This document shows, piece after piece, positions 36,094 through 43,529 of a stretch of 64,000 bases of DNA (position 1 is its first letter; every line of letters begins with the position of its first letter). A program made the position numbers and the translations under genes. Source of the stretch: Vibrio sp. HB236076 (GTDB taxonomy: Bacteria; Pseudomonadota; Gammaproteobacteria; Enterobacterales; Vibrionaceae); assembly GCF_040957575.1 (NCBI RefSeq), contig NZ_CP162602.1, positions 1 to 64,000 on the forward strand, read 5' to 3'. A model generated the notes under the pieces. The model was not told the origin of the DNA and ran no database searches. It saw only the letters and a list, made by a program, of their open reading frames with translations.

Positions 36094-37097
36094 TACAACT
36101 CCAAAAGATTGTCAACGATACGTTCTACACCTTGACGGAATGGGTCAACCGCTGGCAGGCCAATTTCAGACTCCACTTTATCCATGTAAGCCAATGCTTC
36201 GTCTTCGCTCATACCAGAGGTGTTAATAGAAATACCGACAAATTTAACATTGGGGTTAGTTAAACTTGCTGTGGCTAAGTTAGCATCAATACACTTTTGC
36301 AAATCCGGTAATGCGTATTCTGGCAGCCCGCGCATGTGAGCTCGAGTTGGCTCATGGCACAGCACCAAAGCATCGGGTTGAGAGCCGTGGATAAGGCCGG
36401 TAGTCACCCCTGCGTAAGAGGCGTGGAACAGCGAACCTTGACCTTCAACAACATCCCAGTGGTTGTCAGCCGCAGCGGGCGTAATCGCTTCAATCGCGCC
36501 GGCAATAAAGTCTGCCACCACGCAATCGGCACTCACACCCCCACCGGTGATCAAAATACCCGTTTGTCCTGTGGCGCGAAAATCCGCGTCCATGCCGCGC
36601 TCTTTCATGGCTTTTTCGAGTGCAAGTGAGGTGTACATTTTACCGACAGAGCAGTCCGTACCGACCGTTAAGAGGCGTTTGCCTGAGCGTTTTTTACCGT
36701 TGGCAACAGGGTAATCTTGGGTAGGATAGCGCACATCAAATAGTTGAGTGCCTTTTTTCTCGGCCGCTGCAACAAGCTCAGGAATATCAGTAAGTTTGTT
36801 ATGCAGACCTGCAGCAATGTCCATGCCGGCTTCAACCGCTTCAAGCAATACCGCTCGCCATTCTTGTGAGATTAAACCACCACGGTTTGCCACACCAATC
36901 ACCAGCGTTTTAGCGCCTGCTTCAACCGCCTCAGCGATCGAGAGGTCTGTCAGACCCACGTCGGCTTGGCAGCTTGGTAAACGAAATTGACCAACACAAA
37001 ACTCTGGACGCCAAGTTTTGATCCCTTGCGCGACTTTCGCCGCTAATGCATCTGGGGCGTCACCTAAAAACAGTAAGTAAGGTTGCTTAAGTTCCAT
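36093..37097 (-). CDS. dgcN: DUF1611 protein, DgcN-like D-glutamate N-acetyltransferase
   Basis: A 334-residue DUF1611 protein with an N-terminal Rossmann-like domain and a C-terminal P-loop domain beginning GTDCSVGK (146-153). DgcN of marine bacteria belongs to this family and acetylates D-glutamate; the enzyme is known together with DgcA. Here the two genes overlap by one base, supporting the assignment. Other DUF1611 members have been annotated as hypothetical NTPases. It is first in the operon dgcN-dgcA-dat. A -24/-12-like element and an inverted repeat lie upstream. No DgcR regulator gene is adjacent. Confidence 0.78.
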   Translation of the reverse strand: MELKQPYLLFLGDAPDALAAKVAQGIKTWRPEFCVGQFRLPSCQADVGLTDLSIAEAVEAGAKTLVIGVANRGGLISQEWRAVLLEAVEAGMDIAAGLHNKLTDIPELVAAAEKKGTQLFDVRYPTQDYPVANGKKRSGKRLLTVGTDCSVGKMYTSLALEKAMKERGMDADFRATGQTGILITGGGVSADCVVADFIAGAIEAITPAAADNHWDVVEGQGSLFHASYAGVTTGLIHGSQPDALVLCHEPTRAHMRGLPEYALPDLQKCIDANLATASLTNPNVKFVGISINTSGMSEDEALAYMDKVESEIGLPAVDPFRQGVERIVDNLLEL

Positions 37098-37167
37098 TTA
37101 TGTTTCTCCATCCAACAAATTGGTTTATCAAGTTAGTGATTAATGTCTTTTAATACTCAGACTATAG

Positions 37168-37184
37168 TGCAAAATCCGTGACAA
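37168..37184 (-). promoter_or_regulatory. -24/-12-like element upstream of dgcN
   Basis: On the minus strand the sequence reads TTGTCACGGATTTTGCA, one mismatch from the sigma-54 consensus. The mismatch hits the second G of the conserved GG, so strength is doubtful. It would start transcription about 60 nt before the dgcN start. Confidence 0.35.
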
Positions 37185-37237
37185 CAAGATCTTTAACCAT
37201 CAAAAAAAGCACCGCCAAATCAGCAAAATTCGACAAT

Positions 37238-37267
37238 ATATGCACTTTATCGTCAAATTGTGCATAT
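37238..37267. promoter_or_regulatory. Inverted repeat upstream of dgcN
   Basis: ATATGCAC (37238-37245) and GTGCATAT (37260-37267) are perfect 8-bp inverted half-sites with a 14-bp spacer, so their centres are about two helical turns apart. CAAATTGT occurs at 37254-37261 and again at 37275-37282. This is a plausible activator or repressor site for the dgcN operon. Confidence 0.45.
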
Positions 37268-37574
37268 TTAGTCACAAATTGTCATTCCAACTTAAAAAAC
37301 ATTTTTAACTAAGTAATCACCAAAATAAAAAATTTTAATTCAATAAAATTATCAATCGTAGAATTTGTTGTGCTTTGTTTCCCTGTCGGCAACCAAAGTC
37401 AATTTCAGTCTCCGCCCACAAACAGAAATAAACTCTAATTTTACATCAAATATCAAAATAATTGATTTTGTGATTCAAATCTCAATTCTACTTAGTAAAA
37501 AAGAAACATTTTTCATTTCAGCCAGGCTCGTTGGCAATCAAATGGCGATATTGCACCACTAAAGAGCATAAAAA

Positions 37575-37589
37575 GCACAATAATGGTGC
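37575..37589. promoter_or_regulatory. NtrC-like binding box
   Basis: GCACAATAATGGTGC has the dyad GCAC-N7-GTGC and closely resembles the E. coli glnA NtrC site (AGCACTATATTGGTGC). A TGCACC half-site lies about 35 bp upstream of its right arm. It is placed between the two divergent D-amino acid transcription units. Confidence 0.55.
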
Positions 37590-37836
37590 ATAATTGACTC
37601 TCAAATTTGTTAATCCACTCTAACACCAAAATGACAGCGGCAAGTTTTCCTCACTTAACAGCTCGGCAACCTTAGTCATAAATTCCAAATTTACGTCAAG
37701 TTTTGGTTTATTATAAAAACAGAGGTGATATTTGATAGTAAGCGGAGTATATTGCTTGAAAGCATGATAATAAGGCGGTGTTTTGCCCCTGTTATCCACC
37801 ACTGCTCATGGTGTTCAGCCATCGCCTGAAGACAAA

Positions 37837-37853
37837 TTGGCCTACTACTTGCT
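37837..37853 (+). promoter_or_regulatory. Sigma-54 (-24/-12) promoter candidate for alr
   Basis: TTGGCCTACTACTTGCT has GG and GC exactly 10 bp apart and a complete TTGCT -12 element; two mismatches fall in the -24 box. The predicted start is about 37864, giving a 56-nt leader for alr. The NtrC-like box lies about 275 bp upstream. Confidence 0.5.
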
Positions 37854-37919
37854 GAACTTACCACAATGCCATTATCCCCCACGCCGTATTTTCTTGGCGT
37901 GGTACATCAAGGAAAAGAT

Positions 37920-38999
37920 ATGATCACCGCTCAAGCCATTATTAATTTGCCTGCCATTCAACACAATTACCAACAACTGAGCCAAAAGTGCCAGGGCAAA
38001 CCCGTTATCGCTGTCATCAAAGGGGATGCTTATGGACACAATGCGATTGAAGTGGCCAAGGCCTTACCCAATGCCACAATGTTCGCCGTGTCTCGTATTG
38101 AAGAGGCGATAGAATTGCGCGAGGCAGGAATTACCCAACCGGTATTGCTGCTCGAAGGGTGTTTTTGTCAAGACGATCTTAAAACCGCTGCTAAATTACA
38201 CTTTCACAGTGCCATTCACTGCCAAGAACAGCTCGACGACTTACTCGCTGTAGAGCTCGACGCGCCAATTGCTTTATGGCTAAAAGTGGATACCGGTATG
38301 CATCGCATTGGGGTAGAACCCGCTGAAGTCGCACACTATGTCACTCAAATCGAGGCCAGTGGTCAGTGTCAAGGTGACTTGGGCTTTATGAGTCACTTTA
38401 GCTGCGCCGATGACACCAGCGCGTCTACCACGACACAGCAAATCGAATGCTTTTTGAATGCGACACAAGCCTACCCTGGGCCTAAAACTCTCGCCAATTC
38501 CGCGGGTATTTTGTATTGGCCGCAAGCGCATTTTGATTATATGCGCGGCGGCATTGCCCTTTACGGCGCCAGCCCAAACGACCATGAAGTGGGCCACCAG
38601 CACAACTTAAAACCTGCCATGACGTTGCAATCTAAATTGATTGCGGTTCGCGCTCATCGTGCCAATCAGCCCATCGGCTATGGCGAAACTTGGTCAGCCA
38701 AGCAAGACACCACCATCGGCGTGGTGGCAATGGGTTATGGCGACGGTTACCCAAGAAACGCCCCTGCCGGAACACCTGTCATGGTCAATGGACGAGAGGT
38801 TCCGATTGTCGGTCGGGTGTCGATGGACATGATCACCGTAGACCTAGGGGCACACTCACAAGATAAAGTGGGCGATCGGGTCGAGTTTTGGGGTGAGCAA
38901 TTGCCGATTGAGAAAGTGGCTCAACACCTAGGCACCATTTCCTACGAATTGATGATCAAACTGGCGCGTCGCGTCAATAAACAATTTATCCGTGATTAG
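37920..38999 (+). CDS. alr: Alanine racemase
   Basis: A 359-residue fold-type III PLP racemase. The PLP lysine is Lys34 in VIKGDAYGHN, followed by the barrel and C-terminal beta domain (GYGETWSAKQ, GYGDGYPRNAP, VGRVSMDMITVDL). It interconverts L- and D-alanine for peptidoglycan synthesis or D-alanine use. I start at 37920, where AAGGA lies 8 bp upstream; the longer frame has no ribosome site. There is no signal peptide, unlike the periplasmic broad-specificity racemases of vibrios. Its location opposite the dgcN-dgcA-dat operon suggests a catabolic copy. Confidence 0.93.
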   Translation: MITAQAIINLPAIQHNYQQLSQKCQGKPVIAVIKGDAYGHNAIEVAKALPNATMFAVSRIEEAIELREAGITQPVLLLEGCFCQDDLKTAAKLHFHSAIHCQEQLDDLLAVELDAPIALWLKVDTGMHRIGVEPAEVAHYVTQIEASGQCQGDLGFMSHFSCADDTSASTTTQQIECFLNATQAYPGPKTLANSAGILYWPQAHFDYMRGGIALYGASPNDHEVGHQHNLKPAMTLQSKLIAVRAHRANQPIGYGETWSAKQDTTIGVVAMGYGDGYPRNAPAGTPVMVNGREVPIVGRVSMDMITVDLGAHSQDKVGDRVEFWGEQLPIEKVAQHLGTISYELMIKLARRVNKQFIRD

Positions 39000-39145
39000 C
39001 TCTGGTATTCGATTAACCGTGTGATAGGGACATTCAACCGTGTATCAATCAAGCTCAAAGCGGGGTTGAATCTCTGTTCGAGGCAATATAACGTTTTATT
39101 TTAAAAGCAAGTAAGCGTGGCAAAACCACAGCAGGAAAGGACAAC

Positions 39146-40270
39146 ATGAAAATACTGAGTAATTTTGAAGCGGGAAATATCACGGTACTCAAAGCGTCAC
39201 AATGCGATGACATTCAACTGGCGATCCCACCTGATCAGCATACCGATATTGCTCAATGGTTTTGCTTTCGCTTAGAGAGTCAAGCACACCAAAAGCACTG
39301 CATTACCATTAACGACTTAGCAAACTCAGCGTACCCAGAAGGATGGCCTAACTATCGCGTGGTGGCCTCTTATGACCGCGAAGAGTGGTTTCGTATCGAT
39401 ACCGAATTTGACGGCGATGCACTGTCATTTACCTTTTATCCTGAATGCGCCTCAATGTACTTTGCCTACTTCGCGCCTTACAGTTACGAAAGACACCTTG
39501 ATCTGCTTCATCAAGCCCAGTTGCACCCCGAGGTCACTTTATCGACATTAGGCCAAACGCATGACAATAATGACATTAGCCTGTTGACCATTGGCGAACC
39601 GCAAGAAGGCAAAAAAAACATTTGGATCACCGCCAGACAGCACCCGGGTGAAACCATGACCGAATGGTTTATGGAGGGGCTATTACAGCGTTTACTCGAC
39701 AATACCGATGCCCTCAGCCGGGTGCTACTCAGCCAAGCCGTCTTTTATTTAGTCCCCAACATGAACCCAGATGGCAGTATCCGCGGTCATTTACGAACCA
39801 ACAGTCTGGGCATTAATTTAAATCGAGAATGGCAAACCCCTAGCATCGAAAAAAGCCCAGAGGTGTACTACGTTCGCGAAAAAATGCTAGAAACGGGCAT
39901 CGATTTGTTTCTCGATATTCACGGCGATGAAGCCATCCCCTACAACTTTGTCGCCGGCTCTGAGGGCGTACCGAGTTACAACGACAAAATAAAAGATCTA
40001 GAAGAGACGTTTAAACGCGCCTTACTCACCATTACCCCAGAATTTCAGGACCAATATGGCTACCCGAAAAACGCCCCCGGTACCGCCAACCTCACCGTAG
40101 GCTCTAAATGGGTTGCCGAGCAGTTTCACTGTTTGTCTTACACCGTCGAAATGCCCTTTAAAGATCACGACAACTGCCCTGACGATGTCTATGGATGGTC
40201 GCCTGAGCGCAGTGTCGCCTTTGGCCAGGATGTTTTGGCCGCCATTCCTTCGGTGCTCAATAAGCTCTAA
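39146..40270 (+). CDS. M14 metallocarboxypeptidase, cytosolic carboxypeptidase-like
   Basis: A 374-residue peptidase. Zinc ligands are His166 and Glu169 in ARQHPGETMTEW and His259 in DIHGDE; the catalytic Glu335 lies in YTVEMPFKD and Arg227 in LNREW. The N-terminal 120 residues form the beta-sandwich domain characteristic of CCP/AGBL-type enzymes. No signal peptide, so cytoplasmic. Eukaryotic CCPs remove glutamate residues; bacterial members are structurally known but their substrates are unclear. AGGAAAGG precedes the ATG. It follows alr and is ended by a strong terminator. Confidence 0.92.
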   Translation: MKILSNFEAGNITVLKASQCDDIQLAIPPDQHTDIAQWFCFRLESQAHQKHCITINDLANSAYPEGWPNYRVVASYDREEWFRIDTEFDGDALSFTFYPECASMYFAYFAPYSYERHLDLLHQAQLHPEVTLSTLGQTHDNNDISLLTIGEPQEGKKNIWITARQHPGETMTEWFMEGLLQRLLDNTDALSRVLLSQAVFYLVPNMNPDGSIRGHLRTNSLGINLNREWQTPSIEKSPEVYYVREKMLETGIDLFLDIHGDEAIPYNFVAGSEGVPSYNDKIKDLEETFKRALLTITPEFQDQYGYPKNAPGTANLTVGSKWVAEQFHCLSYTVEMPFKDHDNCPDDVYGWSPERSVAFGQDVLAAIPSVLNKL

Positions 40271-40284
40271 CCCCCTACCCCTAT

Positions 40285-40318
40285 CCCCAAACCGAACCGC
40301 TTCGGTTTGGGGCGTTTT
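40285..40318 (+). terminator. Terminator after M14 peptidase
   Basis: A 12-bp perfect stem (40285-40296 with 40301-40312) with a 4-base loop, followed by CGTTTT. Confidence 0.85.
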
Positions 40319-40700
40319 AATAGCAATAAGTTTATGTTAAGTCGATCACATATACACTCATGGTATCTATGCGATTGAGTCACAAAATGTAGAATGATTT
40401 TATTCACTTAGATATAAAAATTATTCATTTATCACATTCGTATCACTTGCAACTTGACCATTAAGTTTACAATGGAATGGTATCGTATCATCGGTACCAA
40501 GAGTGATTAAAGCCTCTGATAAACAAATCTACCGCAGAGGAGAATGGGTCAGTGAGCCGTTTTTGCGATGACGTTATTGTTTGATTACTTTATTTCTGAT
40601 TCATACCCACCGAGCCTGTATCGCCTTCCCGGCACATCACTCGTCGGTATCATAATGAGGAAAGATTCATTGTGTCATTGTCGTTAGATATGGAAGACAG
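40319..40700. other. Upstream region of the diguanylate cyclase
   Basis: About 380 bp without a gene. It contains CCTCTG (40513-40518) pairing with CAGAGG (40535-40540), a modest leader hairpin. I looked for a c-di-GMP riboswitch (GEMM) and do not see its conserved core. Nothing else recognisable. Confidence 0.5.
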
Positions 40701-42515
40701 ATGAAAAAAAAGCGCTTAACCTTATTGGTATTGCTAAGCTCATTATCCTTAGCGGCGATCACTTTATTCGTCAGTTCAATGCTGTGGATAAACAGTATTT
40801 ATCAGAAGTATCAACAAGATCTTATATCCGTTCAACAACAGCAAATCGACAACGCCAAACAAGAACTTCAAAACCGAGTCGATACCATCAGCGGCTGGAT
40901 CAACTATCGAAGTGCCTCGGTTGAGCAAACATTAAAAGATAACCTCGCCAATCGCGTCTTCGAGCTCAATCTCTTAATGGAAGATATCTACCAAAAAAAC
41001 CGCACGACCCTCTCTGAACAACAAATAAAACAACGCATTGTCGATACCGTCCGCTCACTTCGCTACAATCAAGGCCGTGGTTACTACTTTATTGATACAC
41101 TCGAGGGTGATGTCATCCTTTACCCCATTTTCCCAGAAAGTGAAGGAAAAAACTTAATCAACCTGCAAGATGATCAAGGCAATTACTCATTGCGCGATGA
41201 AATCAATATGGTCAAAAACCACGGGGAAGGATTCACTGAAGGCTATTGGATCAAACCCGGTAACGATCGCACAAAATACAAAAAAATTGCTTACGTCAAA
41301 AAGTTTGCTCACTTTAATTGGTATATTGGCACAGGGGAATACGTCGATGTCATGGAGCAACAAACCCAGCAAGAGATCATTCACTATATCAATCACCTTT
41401 TGTATGGCGACGGGGATAAACAGTACGTATTTATCCATAACGAGCAAGGGGTAGAGCTGGCAAACGGTCAATACCCCGCCATGGTGGGCCGCAACAACTA
41501 TAACCTGACCGACGACAACGGGGTCAAGATCCTCCAAGCGCAAATTGAGATCGCTCAATCCCCGCCAGGCCATGGCTTTTTAACTCACTTGTGGCCATCT
41601 GTTGATGACAATCAAACCATCACTCAACACGAAAAACTCACCTATGTCAGAGGCTTGCCGCAGTGGGGCTGGGTGATTGGCTCTGGGGTTGATATGACCG
41701 AGCTCAAACGAAGCATTGCGCAAAACCAACGCGACCTTTACGAGCAATTTTACGCCAGTATCATCGATGTGATCTCCCTCGCCTTGGGGATTTTTGTTCT
41801 AAGTGCCCTATTTGCCAACTATATGACCAATCATATTCGCAATGGCATCGAGTTTTTCACTCAACACCTACAATCGAGCTCTGCCCAGCTCAGCGGTATT
41901 GACCTTGAAGACGTCGAGTATAAAGAGTTTGACATGCTAGCGGCAGTGTTTAATAAAAAAACCAAAAAGATCAACCGACTGCTTAATATTGACCCTTTAA
42001 CCGAAATCTACAATCGCCGCTTTTTAGATCAACTCCTCGAGCAAGAATGGCAAACTTCACAACAACAAGGCACTTCGATTGCCGTTGTGTTGTTGGATAT
42101 CGACCACTTCAAACAGTTTAACGATCGCTATGGCCACCAAATTGGCGACGATGTGCTCAAGCAAGTGAGCCAGGCCATATACCATCACGTTGGCGGCCAA
42201 GGGTATGTCGGTCGTTATGGCGGCGAAGAAATCCTCGTCATATTGCCACATCACACTGCACAACAAGCTTACCAATTGGCGGAATCGATACGGCAAAAAA
42301 TTGCTCAGCTGCGTTTGGATAACATTGAACAAACCATCACAGTGAGCGGTGGGGTTAGCGATGACAACCACTCTGCTTGTCGCCTGATCGGACAGGCGGA
42401 TGACTATTTATACCGAGCCAAAAAACTCGGTCGCAACCAGATCATCTACACAGATTCACCAAATTCTGACAGCAAAACCGACTCGGTAAGTTATCTTTTA
42501 TCAAGTAAATCATAA
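40701..42515 (+). CDS. Membrane diguanylate cyclase with tandem Cache domains
   Basis: A 604-residue sensor. A membrane span at residues 11-31 and another at 356-374 enclose a periplasmic region with two Cache-2-type units: RYNQGRGYYFIDTLEGDVILYPIFPESEGKNL (about 121-152) with HFNWYIGTGEYVDVM, and DKQYVFIHNEQGVELANGQYPAMVGRN (about 239-265) with GWVIGSGVDM. The cytoplasmic GGDEF domain has DIDHFKQFNDRYGHQIGDD and GGEE (507-510), so it should make c-di-GMP. No RxxD inhibitory site is visible five residues before GGEE. The ligand is unknown. Monocistronic. Confidence 0.93.
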   Translation: MKKKRLTLLVLLSSLSLAAITLFVSSMLWINSIYQKYQQDLISVQQQQIDNAKQELQNRVDTISGWINYRSASVEQTLKDNLANRVFELNLLMEDIYQKNRTTLSEQQIKQRIVDTVRSLRYNQGRGYYFIDTLEGDVILYPIFPESEGKNLINLQDDQGNYSLRDEINMVKNHGEGFTEGYWIKPGNDRTKYKKIAYVKKFAHFNWYIGTGEYVDVMEQQTQQEIIHYINHLLYGDGDKQYVFIHNEQGVELANGQYPAMVGRNNYNLTDDNGVKILQAQIEIAQSPPGHGFLTHLWPSVDDNQTITQHEKLTYVRGLPQWGWVIGSGVDMTELKRSIAQNQRDLYEQFYASIIDVISLALGIFVLSALFANYMTNHIRNGIEFFTQHLQSSSAQLSGIDLEDVEYKEFDMLAAVFNKKTKKINRLLNIDPLTEIYNRRFLDQLLEQEWQTSQQQGTSIAVVLLDIDHFKQFNDRYGHQIGDDVLKQVSQAIYHHVGGQGYVGRYGGEEILVILPHHTAQQAYQLAESIRQKIAQLRLDNIEQTITVSGGVSDDNHSACRLIGQADDYLYRAKKLGRNQIIYTDSPNSDSKTDSVSYLLSSKS

Positions 42516-42590
42516 GTTAAACTAAAGCCGATAAGTGATGAATAAAGCGCTCTGGCACTGAACAAACAACGGAAAATAACGAGGTTGACA

Positions 42591-42749
42591 ATGGATTTAA
42601 TTCGCATTCTTTTCGCTATTCTACTTCCGCCATTAGGGGTCTTTTTACAAGTGGGGATCGGCGGCGCTTTTTGGCTCAATATTTTGCTGACCTTACTGGG
42701 CTACATTCCCGGTATTGTCCACGCGGTTTGGGTGATCGCACGCCGGTAA
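42591..42749 (+). CDS. PMP3/UPF0057 (YqaE-like) small membrane protein
   Basis: A 52-residue protein beginning MDLIRILFAILLPPLGVFLQ and ending IPGIVHAVWVIARR. Two hydrophobic segments (about 3-19 and 29-50) joined by a short loop, with the LPPLGVFLQVG and GYIPGIVHAVWVI motifs, identify the PMP3 proteolipid family, tied to salt, cold or membrane-potential stress. GAGG sits 6 bp before the ATG. It follows the diguanylate cyclase and ends 13 bp before the convergent SDR gene. Confidence 0.9.
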   Translation: MDLIRILFAILLPPLGVFLQVGIGGAFWLNILLTLLGYIPGIVHAVWVIARR

Positions 42750-42762
42750 ACTGTCTGGACCA

Positions 42763-43488
42763 TCACCAGCCGAGGTCACGGCCTTGATAGTCGATAAAAC
42801 GGCCCGTATCGTCTGGTGATGCGGCATCAATCAAGGCGATCAATTGCGCGGCGACTGACTCAGCGCTTTGCAATTGATGCGCTGGAACGCGTCCTTGAAA
42901 AGGCTTAGATAACGCCGTATCGGTTGTGCCTGGGTGAAGAGCCAAGATGGTCACGTTGGGCATTTGCCGCCGCCACTCGATACTCAGCGTCTTGATGAAC
43001 ATGTTAAGCGCCGCTTTTGAACAGCGATAACTGTACCAACCGCCTAACTGATTATCACTGATGCTGCCCACTTTGGCACTGAGCACGGCGAACTTGGCCT
43101 GTGGCGACAAAGCCAGTTTGGCGGCCGCCGATTGCGCCGTCAAGACATTACCGGTTAAATGCGTCGCCATCGATTCGTTGAGCCACGCGACATCGACTTG
43201 GTCGAGCCTTTTCTCTGGCCCGGCGTAATCGCGATGCAATAACCCTATGGTGTTGATCAACCAATCAATTTGCTGGCATGACTCGAAAAATCGCGTCACA
43301 GAGGCCGCTTTGGTAATGTCTAACCGGCGCCAAGTCAATCGAGGGTGGGTTAAACTTGGGCATTGGTGATGATAACTGGCGATCACCTGATCCTGTGAAG
43401 AGCCTATCGGCGAAGCATCATCTAGCAAAGCTTTAACCATCGCCAAACCAATACCGCCACTGCCACCGAGTATCACTTTCACTGCCAT
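42763..43488 (-). CDS. Short-chain dehydrogenase (CsgA-like)
   Basis: A 241-residue classical SDR. The Rossmann motif is VILGGSGGIGLAMV (5-18), and the catalytic Tyr-x-x-x-Lys is in WYSYRCSKAALN (about 150-161), with a serine in the preceding VLSAKVGSI strand. It resembles the C-factor/CsgA-type SDRs often found beside cryptochrome-DASH genes in vibrios. The gap to the cryptochrome gene is 41 bp on the same strand, so one transcript is likely. Substrate unknown. Confidence 0.9.
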   Translation of the reverse strand: MAVKVILGGSGGIGLAMVKALLDDASPIGSSQDQVIASYHHQCPSLTHPRLTWRRLDITKAASVTRFFESCQQIDWLINTIGLLHRDYAGPEKRLDQVDVAWLNESMATHLTGNVLTAQSAAAKLALSPQAKFAVLSAKVGSISDNQLGGWYSYRCSKAALNMFIKTLSIEWRRQMPNVTILALHPGTTDTALSKPFQGRVPAHQLQSAESVAAQLIALIDAASPDDTGRFIDYQGRDLGW

Positions 43489-43529
43489 TTTTGTTCCCTT
43501 TCAAAGGATTGAGTTTGCTTGAGAAATGC

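Larger units (their letters stand above)
37098..37919. other. Long spacer between dgcN and alr promoters
   Basis: An 822-bp, AT-rich gene-free region between divergent genes. Short frames here lack ribosome sites and look random. It contains the candidate regulatory elements listed separately: -24/-12-like at 37168-37184, inverted repeat at 37238-37267, NtrC-like box at 37575-37589 and -24/-12 element at 37837-37853. Confidence 0.6.

Noticed and set aside
37620..37882. Short minus-strand ORFs in the dgcN-alr spacer
   Set aside because: They lack ribosome sites and recognisable domains, overlap each other in different frames, and cover candidate promoter elements.
40319..40700. c-di-GMP riboswitch upstream of the diguanylate cyclase
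   Set aside because: The conserved GEMM core and its flanking stems are absent; only a 6-bp hairpin is visible.
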